Shown: positions 7,184 through 13,641 of the stretch, piece after piece
How the letters are laid out: every line of letters starts with the position of its first letter
Position numbering within the stretch: the first letter of the stretch is position 1
Assembly (NCBI GenBank): GCA_013298325.1
Contig: JAAFHJ010000073.1
Coordinates: 1 to 13,641 of the forward strand
Origin: Myxococcales bacterium
Lineage (GTDB): Bacteria > Myxococcota_A > Polyangia > Polyangiales > Polyangiaceae
Length of the DNA: 13,641 nt
Direction: 5' to 3'
The notes under the pieces: model-generated
Databases searched by the model: none
What the model was told of the DNA's origin: nothing
Seen by the model: the letters and a program-made list of their open reading frames with translations, nothing else
Position numbers and translations under genes: made by a program

Positions 7184-7948
7184 TCAAAAATGCACACCGA
7201 GACGGAGACCGCCGGAGATTCCGTAGCCGACGCTCGAACCAGAGTTCTGGTAGTAGGGGGACGCCTTGATGGCGTCCTGTTGAGCCTGCGGGAGCAGCGA
7301 AAATTCGGCCGGCAACGGCGTTTTTTCGCGTTTGAGGAAGAGCGCTTCGCCATTCACGCCGGCGCCGAGAGAAATCATCTTGGCGATGTAGTAGTCGACG
7401 GCGATCCCGACGCCGGCGTTGAAGCCGGTCACCGTCACGTCCTTCGTCGGTTCGCCAGCGGTCGCCGTCTTGAGGCTGTCGGCGCTGAGCTTCCCGGAGA
7501 ACGAGTAGCCGCCGTAGACGGTGATGTTCGGGTCCCAGTCGCCGGCGGGGATGTGGACGCCCGCGACGCCGTTCACCTGCCACAGGTTGAGGGCGGAGAG
7601 CTGGTTCAGCTTCGCGCGGACGCCGAGGGTGAGCATGACGAGCCGTACGCCGGCGGCGACCGAGTAGTTCGGCCCGCCGGCGGCGTCCTGCTTCAAGTCC
7701 ATGTTTTGCTGGGAGAAGCTAGTCATGTTGATGTAGGTGCCGCCCGCTTCCGCGCGCGCCCAGACAAGCTCCAAGGCGCGGCCACTGTCCTTCGACTCCG
7801 ACTCATTGAGCCGCTGCTCGGTCGCCGACGGGGCAGGTGCTTGCGCGCCGTTCCAGCCACCGTTGTCGGTCGGTGGCGCCGTCTGGGCGGAGGCCACCTT
7901 GGCACCGAGCAGGATCGCCGCAGAAACCATGTAAGATGCAAGCTTCAT
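7184..7948 (-). CDS. Outer-membrane beta-barrel protein, secreted via Sec
   Basis: 254 aa from ATG 7948, preceded by a perfect GGAGG at 7-bp spacing. The start overlaps the yacG stop (ATGA), which fixes it and predicts translational coupling. A signal peptide (1-21, MKLASYMVSAAILLGAKVASA, cut before QT) leads to a Pro/Gln/Asn-rich stretch (22-58). The remainder alternates polar and hydrophobic residues as membrane strands: YSVAAGVRLVMLTLGVRAKL, ITVYGGYSFSGKL, VGIAVDYYIAKMISLGAGV, GYGISGGLRLGVHF. It ends in Phe, the usual C-terminal signal for BAM-dependent assembly. The size suggests an 8- to 10-strand barrel. No specific family such as OmpW or OmpA is clearly recognisable, so the function stays open. 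Confidence 0.82.
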   Translation of the reverse strand: MKLASYMVSAAILLGAKVASAQTAPPTDNGGWNGAQAPAPSATEQRLNESESKDSGRALELVWARAEAGGTYINMTSFSQQNMDLKQDAAGGPNYSVAAGVRLVMLTLGVRAKLNQLSALNLWQVNGVAGVHIPAGDWDPNITVYGGYSFSGKLSADSLKTATAGEPTKDVTVTGFNAGVGIAVDYYIAKMISLGAGVNGEALFLKREKTPLPAEFSLLPQAQQDAIKASPYYQNSGSSVGYGISGGLRLGVHF

Positions 7949-8145
7949 GAGTGGACCTCCGGGTCGAAGAAGGGCGTCTCGCCGCCTTCGGCAATGTCGT
8001 CGGTAGCAACGGGGACCCGGTAGACGCCGTCGAGCCACTTGCCGAGATCGACAGTCTTGCAGCGGGCGCTGCAAAAAGGGGCGAACGGGTTTTCCGGGCG
8101 GGTCGCCGTCGGAGCATTGCAGATGGCGCACGGTACGCGGGGCAT
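7945..8145 (-). CDS. yacG: YacG-type zinc-finger DNA gyrase inhibitor
   Basis: 66 aa from ATG 8145. The YacG treble-clef signature is complete: C6 and C9 (CAIC), then NPFAPFCSARC giving C25 and C29, then DLGKWLDGVYRVP. Four cysteines bind one zinc. E. coli YacG binds GyrB and blocks DNA binding by gyrase. The length matches the family (about 60-70 aa). GTG 8196 is an in-frame alternative adding 17 residues, but family members begin just before the first Cys pair. No strong Shine-Dalgarno precedes ATG 8145. Its stop overlaps the start of the OMP gene by 4 bp. Being the first gene after the terminator at 8246-8273, it should head the yacG-OMP-PrsW operon, with its promoter in 8146-8245. Confidence 0.88.
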   Translation of the reverse strand: MPRVPCAICNAPTATRPENPFAPFCSARCKTVDLGKWLDGVYRVPVATDDIAEGGETPFFDPEVHS

Positions 8146-8245
8146 AGGCGGAGAAGCGTAGACGATTTCCAGCGGTTCCGAAGCGGGAAGCGTCACTCTG
8201 AGACCCGTTGCCGCGCGGCGTTCCGGTATTCGGCGCCCGGCACGC

Positions 8246-8273
8246 AAAGAAAAACCCCGCATCGCTGCGGGGT
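8246..8273 (-). terminator. Intrinsic terminator of the Fe-S oxidoreductase gene
   Basis: On the minus strand ACCCCGCA (8273-8266) pairs with TGCGGGGT (8261-8254) across a 4-nt loop. The T-rich tail TTTTCTTT follows at 8253-8246. It starts 13 bp after the stop codon of the Fe-S gene and separates that gene from the yacG operon. Confidence 0.93.
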
Positions 8274-8285
8274 CTCTCGGGTCGG

Positions 8286-10499
8286 TCACTCGGCCGCTTG
8301 CGGGACCGGTTCCGGTTCGTTGCTTTGCGTCGCGGGGAGCGCACAGCTTTCGTAAAGGATTTCGGCGATATCCATCTGCTTGATCTTGTCCTCGAGGGAC
8401 TGGCTCTTTACGCCGTCGGTAAGCATCGTCATGCAGAAGGGGCACCCGGATGCGACCGTCTTCGCGCCAGTGTCGAGGAGCTGGAGGGTCCGCTTCACGT
8501 TCACGCGGTTGGTGTTCTGCTCTTCCATCCACATCTGCGCGCCACCAGCGCCGCAGCACAGTCCGCGGCTCTTCGTCCAGTAGTCGGGCTCGACGAGCTC
8601 AATGCCAGGAATGCTTCGAAGAATGTCGCGGGGTGAATCGTAGATGTCGTTGTAGCGGCCGAGGTAACAGCTGTCGTGGTAAACGACCTTTTCCTCGACG
8701 CGCTTCGTCGGCTTCAGCTTCCCCTCGGCGACAAGTCCCATAAGGAAGTCGGAATGATGGACAACTTCTAGGTTGACGCCAAAGTCCGGATATTCGTTCT
8801 TCAGGGAATTGAAGCAGTGGGGGCAGGCGGTCACCACCGTCTTCATCCCACCCTGCTCCTTGTAGGTACCAAGGACTTCCGCGTTCGCCTCGGCGAGCAT
8901 GGCGAAGAGGAACTCATTGCCGGCGCGGCGGGCCGGGTCGCCGGTGCAGCTCTCTTCTTCGCCGAGGATGGCGAAGTCGATCCCCGCCTGTTGCATCAGA
9001 CGGGCGGTTGCGCGGGCAACCTTCTTCGCGCGGTCGTCGTAGGAGGCGGCGCAGCCGACCCAATAGAGGACCTTCGCGTCCGGCTTCGTGCTCATCGTCG
9101 CGATGTCGAGGCCGTCGGTCCAGGCGCTGCGATCCATGCGGGAGAGGTTCCAGGGGTTTCCGTTCACTTCCATGCCCTGGAAGGGCTTCTGGAGCGTGTG
9201 CGGGAACTCGCCTTTGACCATCACGAGATTGCGTCGCATGTCGACGATCTTGTCGACGTAGCTGATCATGACCGGACACTGTTCTTCGCAGGCGCGGCAG
9301 CTCGTGCAGCCCCAGAGGACGTCCGGATGAACGATGTTCGGGACGAGATCGATCGTCTCAAGGAGCGTCTCTCCGTCCTTCTTCTCCTCATGAGACCGCA
9401 TGCCCTTCTCAATGAGATTGGTCTCATTCTCGTAGAGATGGTCGCGAAGGGCGAGCGTAAGGTGCTTCGGCGAAAGCAGCTTACCGGTCTTGTGGGCCGG
9501 GCAATTGTCGCTGCAGCGCCCGCACTCGGTGCAGGTGTAGAAATCGAGGATCGCTTTCCAGGAGAAGTGGTCGATGCGTGCGCTGCCAATCATGGCGGCG
9601 GTCGGGTCGGGGAGCTCGGCGACGGCCCCCATCTTTTCCATGAGCGCTTCGGCGGTCGCCGCCATCGGGCGGAGGCGCCCCTTCGGCTCCAGGTTGGTGT
9701 GGAGCACGTTCGGGATCGCCGTGATGACGTGGAAATGCTTCGAATGGGGAAGCAAATTCAAGAACGTGAAGACAAGCGTCGTGTGCGTCCAGTAGCCGAT
9801 GTGGGCGAGGACGACGAGTGTACCGGCGCTCGCCCCTTTAAGGAGCAGCGCGAAGAGCGAACCGGCAGGCGACGGGAACACCGACCAACCAATGTGCGCT
9901 TCGGCGGCATAGGGCGCCTTCACAATGGCGGCGCGCTGGCACATTTCAATGCTCGCTGTGGTCGTCGCACCGCAGAGATCGTCGAAACGCGACGCAAGAA
10001 CGGTCGCGGCGCCGTCGTACAGCATATCCGAGAGCATCATCGTTGCGATGATGCAGAGGATCAAAACGCCTTCCCAGTGGAGCGTCATGCGCTTCTGGGG
10101 CTTGATCAATCGGAAGTAAAAGAAGACCGAAACGCCAAAGAGAACGAGGACGGCAACGCTGTCTTTGGCGAACTCGTAGACCTTTCCAATCGCGGAATCG
10201 GGTCCGAGAATGAAAAGATTGAAGGTCGGGTCAAAGCCGCGTCCGACCAGGACCATCGTCCGAATCGTGAGGACGATAAACCCCGTAAAGATGAGCTTAT
10301 GTGCCAAGCCTGCCGGCTGGTAATAATCCATCTTTTCTTGCTTGAACGCGTAACGGAGGACCGTCGCGATGCGCTCAGGGATGCGGTCGAACCGGTTTTC
10401 CGGCTGCCCGACGAGCATCAGACGACCACGCCGACTCGCCGAGAAGGCGAAGGCCGACAAGGCCGCGAAAAGAATGGCGGTGATCGCCAACGGATTCAT
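8286..10499 (-). CDS. Membrane-bound heme b/Fe-S oxidoreductase with two CCG domains (HdrD-like, ETF:quinone oxidoreductase class)
   Basis: 737 aa from ATG 10499 with GAGGAG eight bases upstream. The N-terminus (~1-260) has about five to six membrane helices in NarI-like arrangement, with His residues (H67, H141, H233, H239, H252) that could ligate heme b. Next come two 4Fe-4S motifs, C323-x2-C326-x2-C329-x3-C333 and C398-x2-C401-x2-C404-x3-C408. Two CCG cysteine-rich domains follow, the first with C483, C518, C559 and C562, the second with C611, C648-C649, C686 and C689, as in HdrB/HdrD/GlpC. This architecture is that of the proteins proposed to pass electrons from ETF (fatty-acid or acyl-CoA oxidation) to menaquinone. 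It usually lies beside etfBA, which is absent here, so the partner is inferred from family only. The gene is monocistronic, with its own promoter (10614-10641) and terminator (8246-8273). All cluster cysteines are intact. Confidence 0.92.
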   Translation of the reverse strand: MNPLAITAILFAALSAFAFSASRRGRLMLVGQPENRFDRIPERIATVLRYAFKQEKMDYYQPAGLAHKLIFTGFIVLTIRTMVLVGRGFDPTFNLFILGPDSAIGKVYEFAKDSVAVLVLFGVSVFFYFRLIKPQKRMTLHWEGVLILCIIATMMLSDMLYDGAATVLASRFDDLCGATTTASIEMCQRAAIVKAPYAAEAHIGWSVFPSPAGSLFALLLKGASAGTLVVLAHIGYWTHTTLVFTFLNLLPHSKHFHVITAIPNVLHTNLEPKGRLRPMAATAEALMEKMGAVAELPDPTAAMIGSARIDHFSWKAILDFYTCTECGRCSDNCPAHKTGKLLSPKHLTLALRDHLYENETNLIEKGMRSHEEKKDGETLLETIDLVPNIVHPDVLWGCTSCRACEEQCPVMISYVDKIVDMRRNLVMVKGEFPHTLQKPFQGMEVNGNPWNLSRMDRSAWTDGLDIATMSTKPDAKVLYWVGCAASYDDRAKKVARATARLMQQAGIDFAILGEEESCTGDPARRAGNEFLFAMLAEANAEVLGTYKEQGGMKTVVTACPHCFNSLKNEYPDFGVNLEVVHHSDFLMGLVAEGKLKPTKRVEEKVVYHDSCYLGRYNDIYDSPRDILRSIPGIELVEPDYWTKSRGLCCGAGGAQMWMEEQNTNRVNVKRTLQLLDTGAKTVASGCPFCMTMLTDGVKSQSLEDKIKQMDIAEILYESCALPATQSNEPEPVPQAAE

Positions 10500-10613
10500 T
10501 CGTGCTCCTCTTCGATTCCGAAAGTAAGGGCGCCCGTCGCGGAGGGGCGGGCCCCGCACGACTCTGCCCCGCCTCGGAGTTGCCGAAGGGGGGTGGCACT
10601 GCGCCGGTGCCCG

Positions 10614-10641
10614 CATATAGGGTGACGGCGGCTTGTGTCAA
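10614..10641 (-). promoter_or_regulatory. Sigma-70-like promoter for the Fe-S oxidoreductase
   Basis: On the minus strand a perfect -35 TTGACA (10641-10636) is followed after 16 bp by TATATG (10619-10614). It lies 115 bp upstream of the start codon, in the non-coding gap, giving a predicted leader of about 105-110 nt. That leader is very GC-rich (CGGGGCCCGCCCC around 10545) and shows no recognised riboswitch. Confidence 0.72.
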
Positions 10642-10677
10642 ACAGCGATGAATGGTCGTTCAGATCCGTGCGGCAAG

Positions 10678-11268
10678 TCAGAGCACGAACTTGAGAACTT
10701 CCGAGGGGTGAGCAACCGTCAGGCGAACGGTCGCAGCGTGGCTGTGGGTGCCGAGGCGGCCGCCGACATGAACGTTTACTCCGTCGGCGGTGAGGTCGGC
10801 GGGGCGCGCCAGCTTCACGGTGAGGGTGTACTCGCCGGCCGCCGGTTCCCCCCCGGCGAAGACGATCCCCTCTTCATTCTGGTCCGAGCAGCCGTCCTTC
10901 GGACAGTCACGGTCGAGGGCAAACGAATCTCGGTTTCGGTTGCTCTTGTCGACAACGGCTCCGCTGGGAAGCTCAAGGGCAAGGTCGACGTCGACCGAGG
11001 CCTCGTCCCACGCGGCGAGCAATTGGATCATTCCGGTCTTTAGGCCGCACCCTTCATCGACAAGTCCATTGCAATTGTCGTCGATGGCGTTGAAGCAGGT
11101 CTCGACGCCAGTCACGACGCAGGATCGCGAGACCTCCGTCCCTGCACCCCCAGAAAACGCGGCGCGATCGGCTCGCTGGGCAGCGACGTCCGCCGCGGAA
11201 ACCGGTCGGCACGCGAGCAGCGAAGCGGTCGCCACAAACGCGTAAACGGGGGCGTAGTTCCGGAGCAT
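10678..11268 (-). CDS. Lipoprotein with MopE-like Cys/Asp motif and YfaP/DUF2135-like domain
   Basis: 196 aa from ATG 11268; GTG 11277, overlapping the upstream stop, is an alternative adding three residues. A signal peptide ends in lipobox LLAC (C20), predicting a lipid-anchored envelope protein. Residues ~49-75 hold CVVTGVETCFNAIDDNCNG followed by LVDEGC. This is the short Cys- and Asp-rich motif recurrent in myxobacterial secreted proteins (annotated as putative metal-binding or MopE-like), with acidic residues well placed to bind a divalent cation. The remainder (~85-196) is a beta-rich domain with AWDEASVDVDLALELPSGAVVD, a Cys pair (DRDCPKDGC), NEEGIVFAGGEPAAGEYTLTVK and VRLTV. This resembles the W-x-DVDLxVxxPxG pattern of YfaP/DUF2135 proteins. 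The function is unknown. It is almost certainly co-translated with the HEAT-repeat gene upstream. Confidence 0.85.
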   Translation of the reverse strand: MLRNYAPVYAFVATASLLACRPVSAADVAAQRADRAAFSGGAGTEVSRSCVVTGVETCFNAIDDNCNGLVDEGCGLKTGMIQLLAAWDEASVDVDLALELPSGAVVDKSNRNRDSFALDRDCPKDGCSDQNEEGIVFAGGEPAAGEYTLTVKLARPADLTADGVNVHVGGRLGTHSHAATVRLTVAHPSEVLKFVL

Positions 11269-11273
11269 ATGTC

Positions 11274-13641
11274 TCACTTCTTCGGCTTGGCCGGCACGGC
11301 GATGGCGGCAACCATCTTCGGGTTCATCAGCCGGAAGAGAGCGAGGCGCGCCTGTTCCTGGAGCGGCCCGGGCTCACTCTTGAGGGCCATCAGAGAGCCC
11401 TTCTCGCCAAGAAACTCAAGAATTTGAAGCGCTTCCGCGCGTCGTTTCTCGTCGCCCCCCTTCGCGTCGCGGTAGAGGCGAACGCGGAGCTGAACGCGCG
11501 TAAGGCTGAAAGGGCCCGAGTCGATCTCTGACTGGAGCGCCTTGGAGAGGACCTGCTTCGGCCAATCTTGGAGCGCTTCGTGGACCGACACATATCGGAG
11601 TGCGTCGGCGTTGCGGACGACGCGGGCGATGTCGCCGCTTTCGAGGTTCTTCTGATTGAAGTAAAGGAAGCTCGCCGCGTAGGTGTCTTTGAGTTCGTCG
11701 AGATTGCCGATCTCGGAGTCGTCGTAGGAGGCGAGCGCCTGGCGAGCGACGTCGGCGTCGGCGCCGAGGATGAGCGCGAGCGCGGCGTCGGTGCGCGTTC
11801 CCGGATCCTTCAGCTTTGCTTGAAGCTGGGAAGCGAGTTCGAGGTTCACGCCGCCGAAGCCGATCGCACGAGCGGCCTGGTGGCGCACTCCAAGGTCGGT
11901 ATCCGGTTTGATCAGGTCGACGAGTGCGGCTGTTGCCTTCGGGACCGGACGACGAATCAGCGATTCGAGGAAGCAGGACCGAATGACAGCGTCCTTCGGA
12001 TCCGGCTTGTTGTATTGTTTGACCTTCGCAGCCACTTCTTCCATTTGCGCGTCGGTCGCGACGAACGGAAGGGCGAAGCAAGCTTCGCGGCGAGCCTCTT
12101 CGTGGTTCTCTTTGTCCTCAATGTACTTGAGGAGAAGCGGGTAGGCCTTGTTGTCGCCAAGCTCGGCGAAGCCGTCCGAGGCGCCAGCCCCGAGGCTCCG
12201 TGCGGTCATCCCGTACTGGGCCATGCCGCCCTGGAGGAGTGCCTCCTGCGTGACGTCTACCTTCTTTTTTCCTTGGCGATTCAGCTGCTTTTCGAGAACG
12301 CCGAACGCACCTGCGTCTTTGGAAGCACCGTAGTAGCGAAGGGCGCTCGTCGCTTTCGCCCAGGCCTTGGGGAGGTCTCCCGTCGCGCCCGGCTCCGGGA
12401 AGGCATCCGGCGGATCGGCCCACGCCTTGAGTTCCGGGACGATCATTTTCGAGCCGGCAGCGACCAGGAAGCGCATCCCGTTCGCGTAGGGGAGCGGCTT
12501 CTCCGTGATCCACGTGTAGGTCGGCTTCTCTGCGTGAATCAACAGCTCTTGACGCTTGTCTGCATTCAGGAAGGCGAGGTCTGCCAACATGCGTGCGGAC
12601 ACGATTCGTTCCTCGTCATTGCGACGAAGTTCCGAATTTTCAATCTGCGTATAGAGCTTCTCCGGGTCCTGTTCCAGCCGCCAACCGAGGTGCGAGGCGG
12701 CGCGAACGTCGCCGACTTCTGCCATGCGAAGGCCCGCCTCCGTCCGCCAGTGGGGCTTAGGGTCGGAAGTCCGCAGCCACGGCTCAAGGGCGTCGCCGAC
12801 GCGCGGGTCGGAAATGTCCTTAAGCATGTCGAAGATCACCTTCGATTGAAATTTTTCCGTTTCCGGGTCGCTCTTGTCGACGCTCTGCAGGGCGAGAACA
12901 AGCCCCTTTGCGCCAATGCCATCGCGAAGAGCTTCGAGGAAGCGCCCGCGAGAATCTTTGGTTGCCTTCTTGAGCGCAGACAGGAGCGGGTTCATCGCGT
13001 TGTCGTTGCCAATGCGCCCAAGACCGACGGCCGCCTCGCGAGCGACGTCGATGTCCTTGTCTTGCACGAGGTCGACGAGCGCCGACGTCCACTTGCTGTC
13101 GGCCGTCCCCGAGAGGGCTGTCGCGACGAGCTGGCGAACCGAGGGGGACGGATCCCCCTTGAGCGTCGAAAGCTTATCCAAAGAAGCAAGTCTTACGAGG
13201 ACTTCCGGGTCAAAGGCCGGGCTTCCATCGAGGCGTTCGAGCTTGCGAAAGTCGCCGGCGCGGTAGGAGGCGAAGACGTCGTCGAAGGCGGCCTCCTCCT
13301 TTTGGAGGGCGAGGGCCCAGGAGACCTGCGGCGTCGACGCCGGATCCTTCTTCTTGAGGGCCGCGAGGAGAGCCGGCTTCGTCTCGGCCGCCTCCGGCCC
13401 ATACTCGTAGATCGCCTGGGCGGCGCGCCCGACGACGCGCGGATCGCTCGACGCAAGCGCCTTCGTCAATAGCGGAATGGCTTCTTTGTCTTTGGCCCAA
13501 GCGAGCTGAGCGAACGCCGCTTGTTGGAGTTCGGGAACGTCATCTCTCTTGGCCCACTCGCGCCACTTCGGCAGCGCCGTCGCGCGCGGCTCAAGGGCAA
13601 GCGCCTTCTTCGTGCCCAAAATCTCTTTGGTATCGAGCTTT
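11274..13641 (-). CDS. HEAT-repeat protein (5' end off the window)
   Basis: The frame is open from the right edge to TGA at 11276-11274, with 788 codons visible; a TTG at 13619 is not a credible start because the frame continues upstream. Repeated paired helices of the HEAT/armadillo type run through it: DKEAIPLLTKALASSDPRVVGRAAQAIYEYG, DPSPSVRQLVATALS, DKDIDVAREAAVGLGRIGNDNAMNPLLSAL, DLGVRHQAARAIGFGG and DPGTRTDAALALIL. HEAT solenoids are protein-protein scaffolds without catalysis. Many units have decayed, especially in the middle. The N-terminus is missing, so localisation cannot be judged, but the overlap with a lipoprotein gene (GTGA at 11277-11274) hints at an envelope role. The visible C-terminus ends in PAKPKK. 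Confidence 0.87.
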   Translation of the reverse strand, partial: KLDTKEILGTKKALALEPRATALPKWREWAKRDDVPELQQAAFAQLAWAKDKEAIPLLTKALASSDPRVVGRAAQAIYEYGPEAAETKPALLAALKKKDPASTPQVSWALALQKEEAAFDDVFASYRAGDFRKLERLDGSPAFDPEVLVRLASLDKLSTLKGDPSPSVRQLVATALSGTADSKWTSALVDLVQDKDIDVAREAAVGLGRIGNDNAMNPLLSALKKATKDSRGRFLEALRDGIGAKGLVLALQSVDKSDPETEKFQSKVIFDMLKDISDPRVGDALEPWLRTSDPKPHWRTEAGLRMAEVGDVRAASHLGWRLEQDPEKLYTQIENSELRRNDEERIVSARMLADLAFLNADKRQELLIHAEKPTYTWITEKPLPYANGMRFLVAAGSKMIVPELKAWADPPDAFPEPGATGDLPKAWAKATSALRYYGASKDAGAFGVLEKQLNRQGKKKVDVTQEALLQGGMAQYGMTARSLGAGASDGFAELGDNKAYPLLLKYIEDKENHEEARREACFALPFVATDAQMEEVAAKVKQYNKPDPKDAVIRSCFLESLIRRPVPKATAALVDLIKPDTDLGVRHQAARAIGFGGVNLELASQLQAKLKDPGTRTDAALALILGADADVARQALASYDDSEIGNLDELKDTYAASFLYFNQKNLESGDIARVVRNADALRYVSVHEALQDWPKQVLSKALQSEIDSGPFSLTRVQLRVRLYRDAKGGDEKRRAEALQILEFLGEKGSLMALKSEPGPLQEQARLALFRLMNPKMVAAIAVPAKPKK

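Noticed and set aside
5953..7269. 438-codon plus-strand open frame
   Set aside because: It is antisense to the PrsW gene; the very charged Arg/Glu/Gly composition mirrors a hydrophobic membrane protein on the other strand.
7949..8559. Long minus-strand frame extending yacG upstream to 8559
   Set aside because: The extension crosses the intrinsic terminator and the Fe-S gene in another frame; YacG proteins begin close to the first Cys pair.
8817..10625. 602-codon plus-strand open frame
   Set aside because: It is antisense to the Fe-S oxidoreductase; the product is Arg/Glu/Gly-rich with no fold signature.
11568..13472. 634-codon plus-strand open frame
   Set aside because: It is antisense to the HEAT-repeat gene, with composition typical of a shadow frame.

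Overview
This is a GC-rich, densely packed bacterial chromosome segment. The gene content points to a myxobacterium or close relative (Myxococcota). It has an MglA-type GTPase paired with a DUF4388 protein, a NtrC-type regulator with no kinase beside it, a MopE-like 'Cys-(N)xxDDNCNGxVDEGC' lipoprotein and a HEAT-repeat protein. The taxonomic call is inference from these families, codon use and GC bias; no rRNA or marker gene is present. Nearly everything is on the minus strand, and only the M28 peptidase is on the plus strand. No tRNA, rRNA, CRISPR array, transposase or integrase was seen.

Layout, left to right. (1) Positions 1-2839, minus strand: a two-gene signalling module. A DUF4388 (PATAN-type) protein (1883-2839) is followed 158 bp downstream by an MglA-like small GTPase (start 1724) that runs off the left edge. 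The GTPase is at least 574 aa, against about 195 aa for classical MglA. Its long C-terminal extension holds a low-complexity linker with a perfect 23-bp inverted repeat embedded in the coding sequence (913-974), then helical sequence with two tandem 51-bp repeats (127-228). (2) 2840-3208: a 369-bp divergent intergenic region. (3) 3209-4366, plus strand: a membrane-anchored M28 zinc peptidase whose stop lies 3 nt from the stop of the convergent sigma-54 response regulator (4370-5881, minus). (4) 6013-8145, minus: a compact operon of yacG (gyrase inhibitor/zinc finger), an outer-membrane beta-barrel protein (ATGA overlap with yacG) and a PrsW-family intramembrane protease with an altered EExxK motif and extra C-terminal membrane segments. 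(5) 8246-10641, minus: a self-contained transcription unit for a membrane Fe-S oxidoreductase with b-type heme domain, two 4Fe-4S motifs and two CCG domains, of the class that links electron-transfer flavoprotein to quinone. It has a clear sigma-70-like promoter (TTGACA-16-TATATG) and a textbook intrinsic terminator. (6) 10678-13641, minus: a HEAT-repeat protein entering from the right edge, overlapping by its stop codon a small lipoprotein with a MopE-like motif and a YfaP/DUF2135-like domain.

How they fit together: the GTPase and DUF4388 pair probably forms a polarity, motility or signalling switch. The yacG-OMP-PrsW operon and the regulator suggest envelope sensing, though any link between the two is conjecture. 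The Fe-S oxidoreductase is respiratory housekeeping. The HEAT protein and lipoprotein look like an uncharacterised, translationally coupled pair. The most unusual sequence features are those in the GTPase extension.
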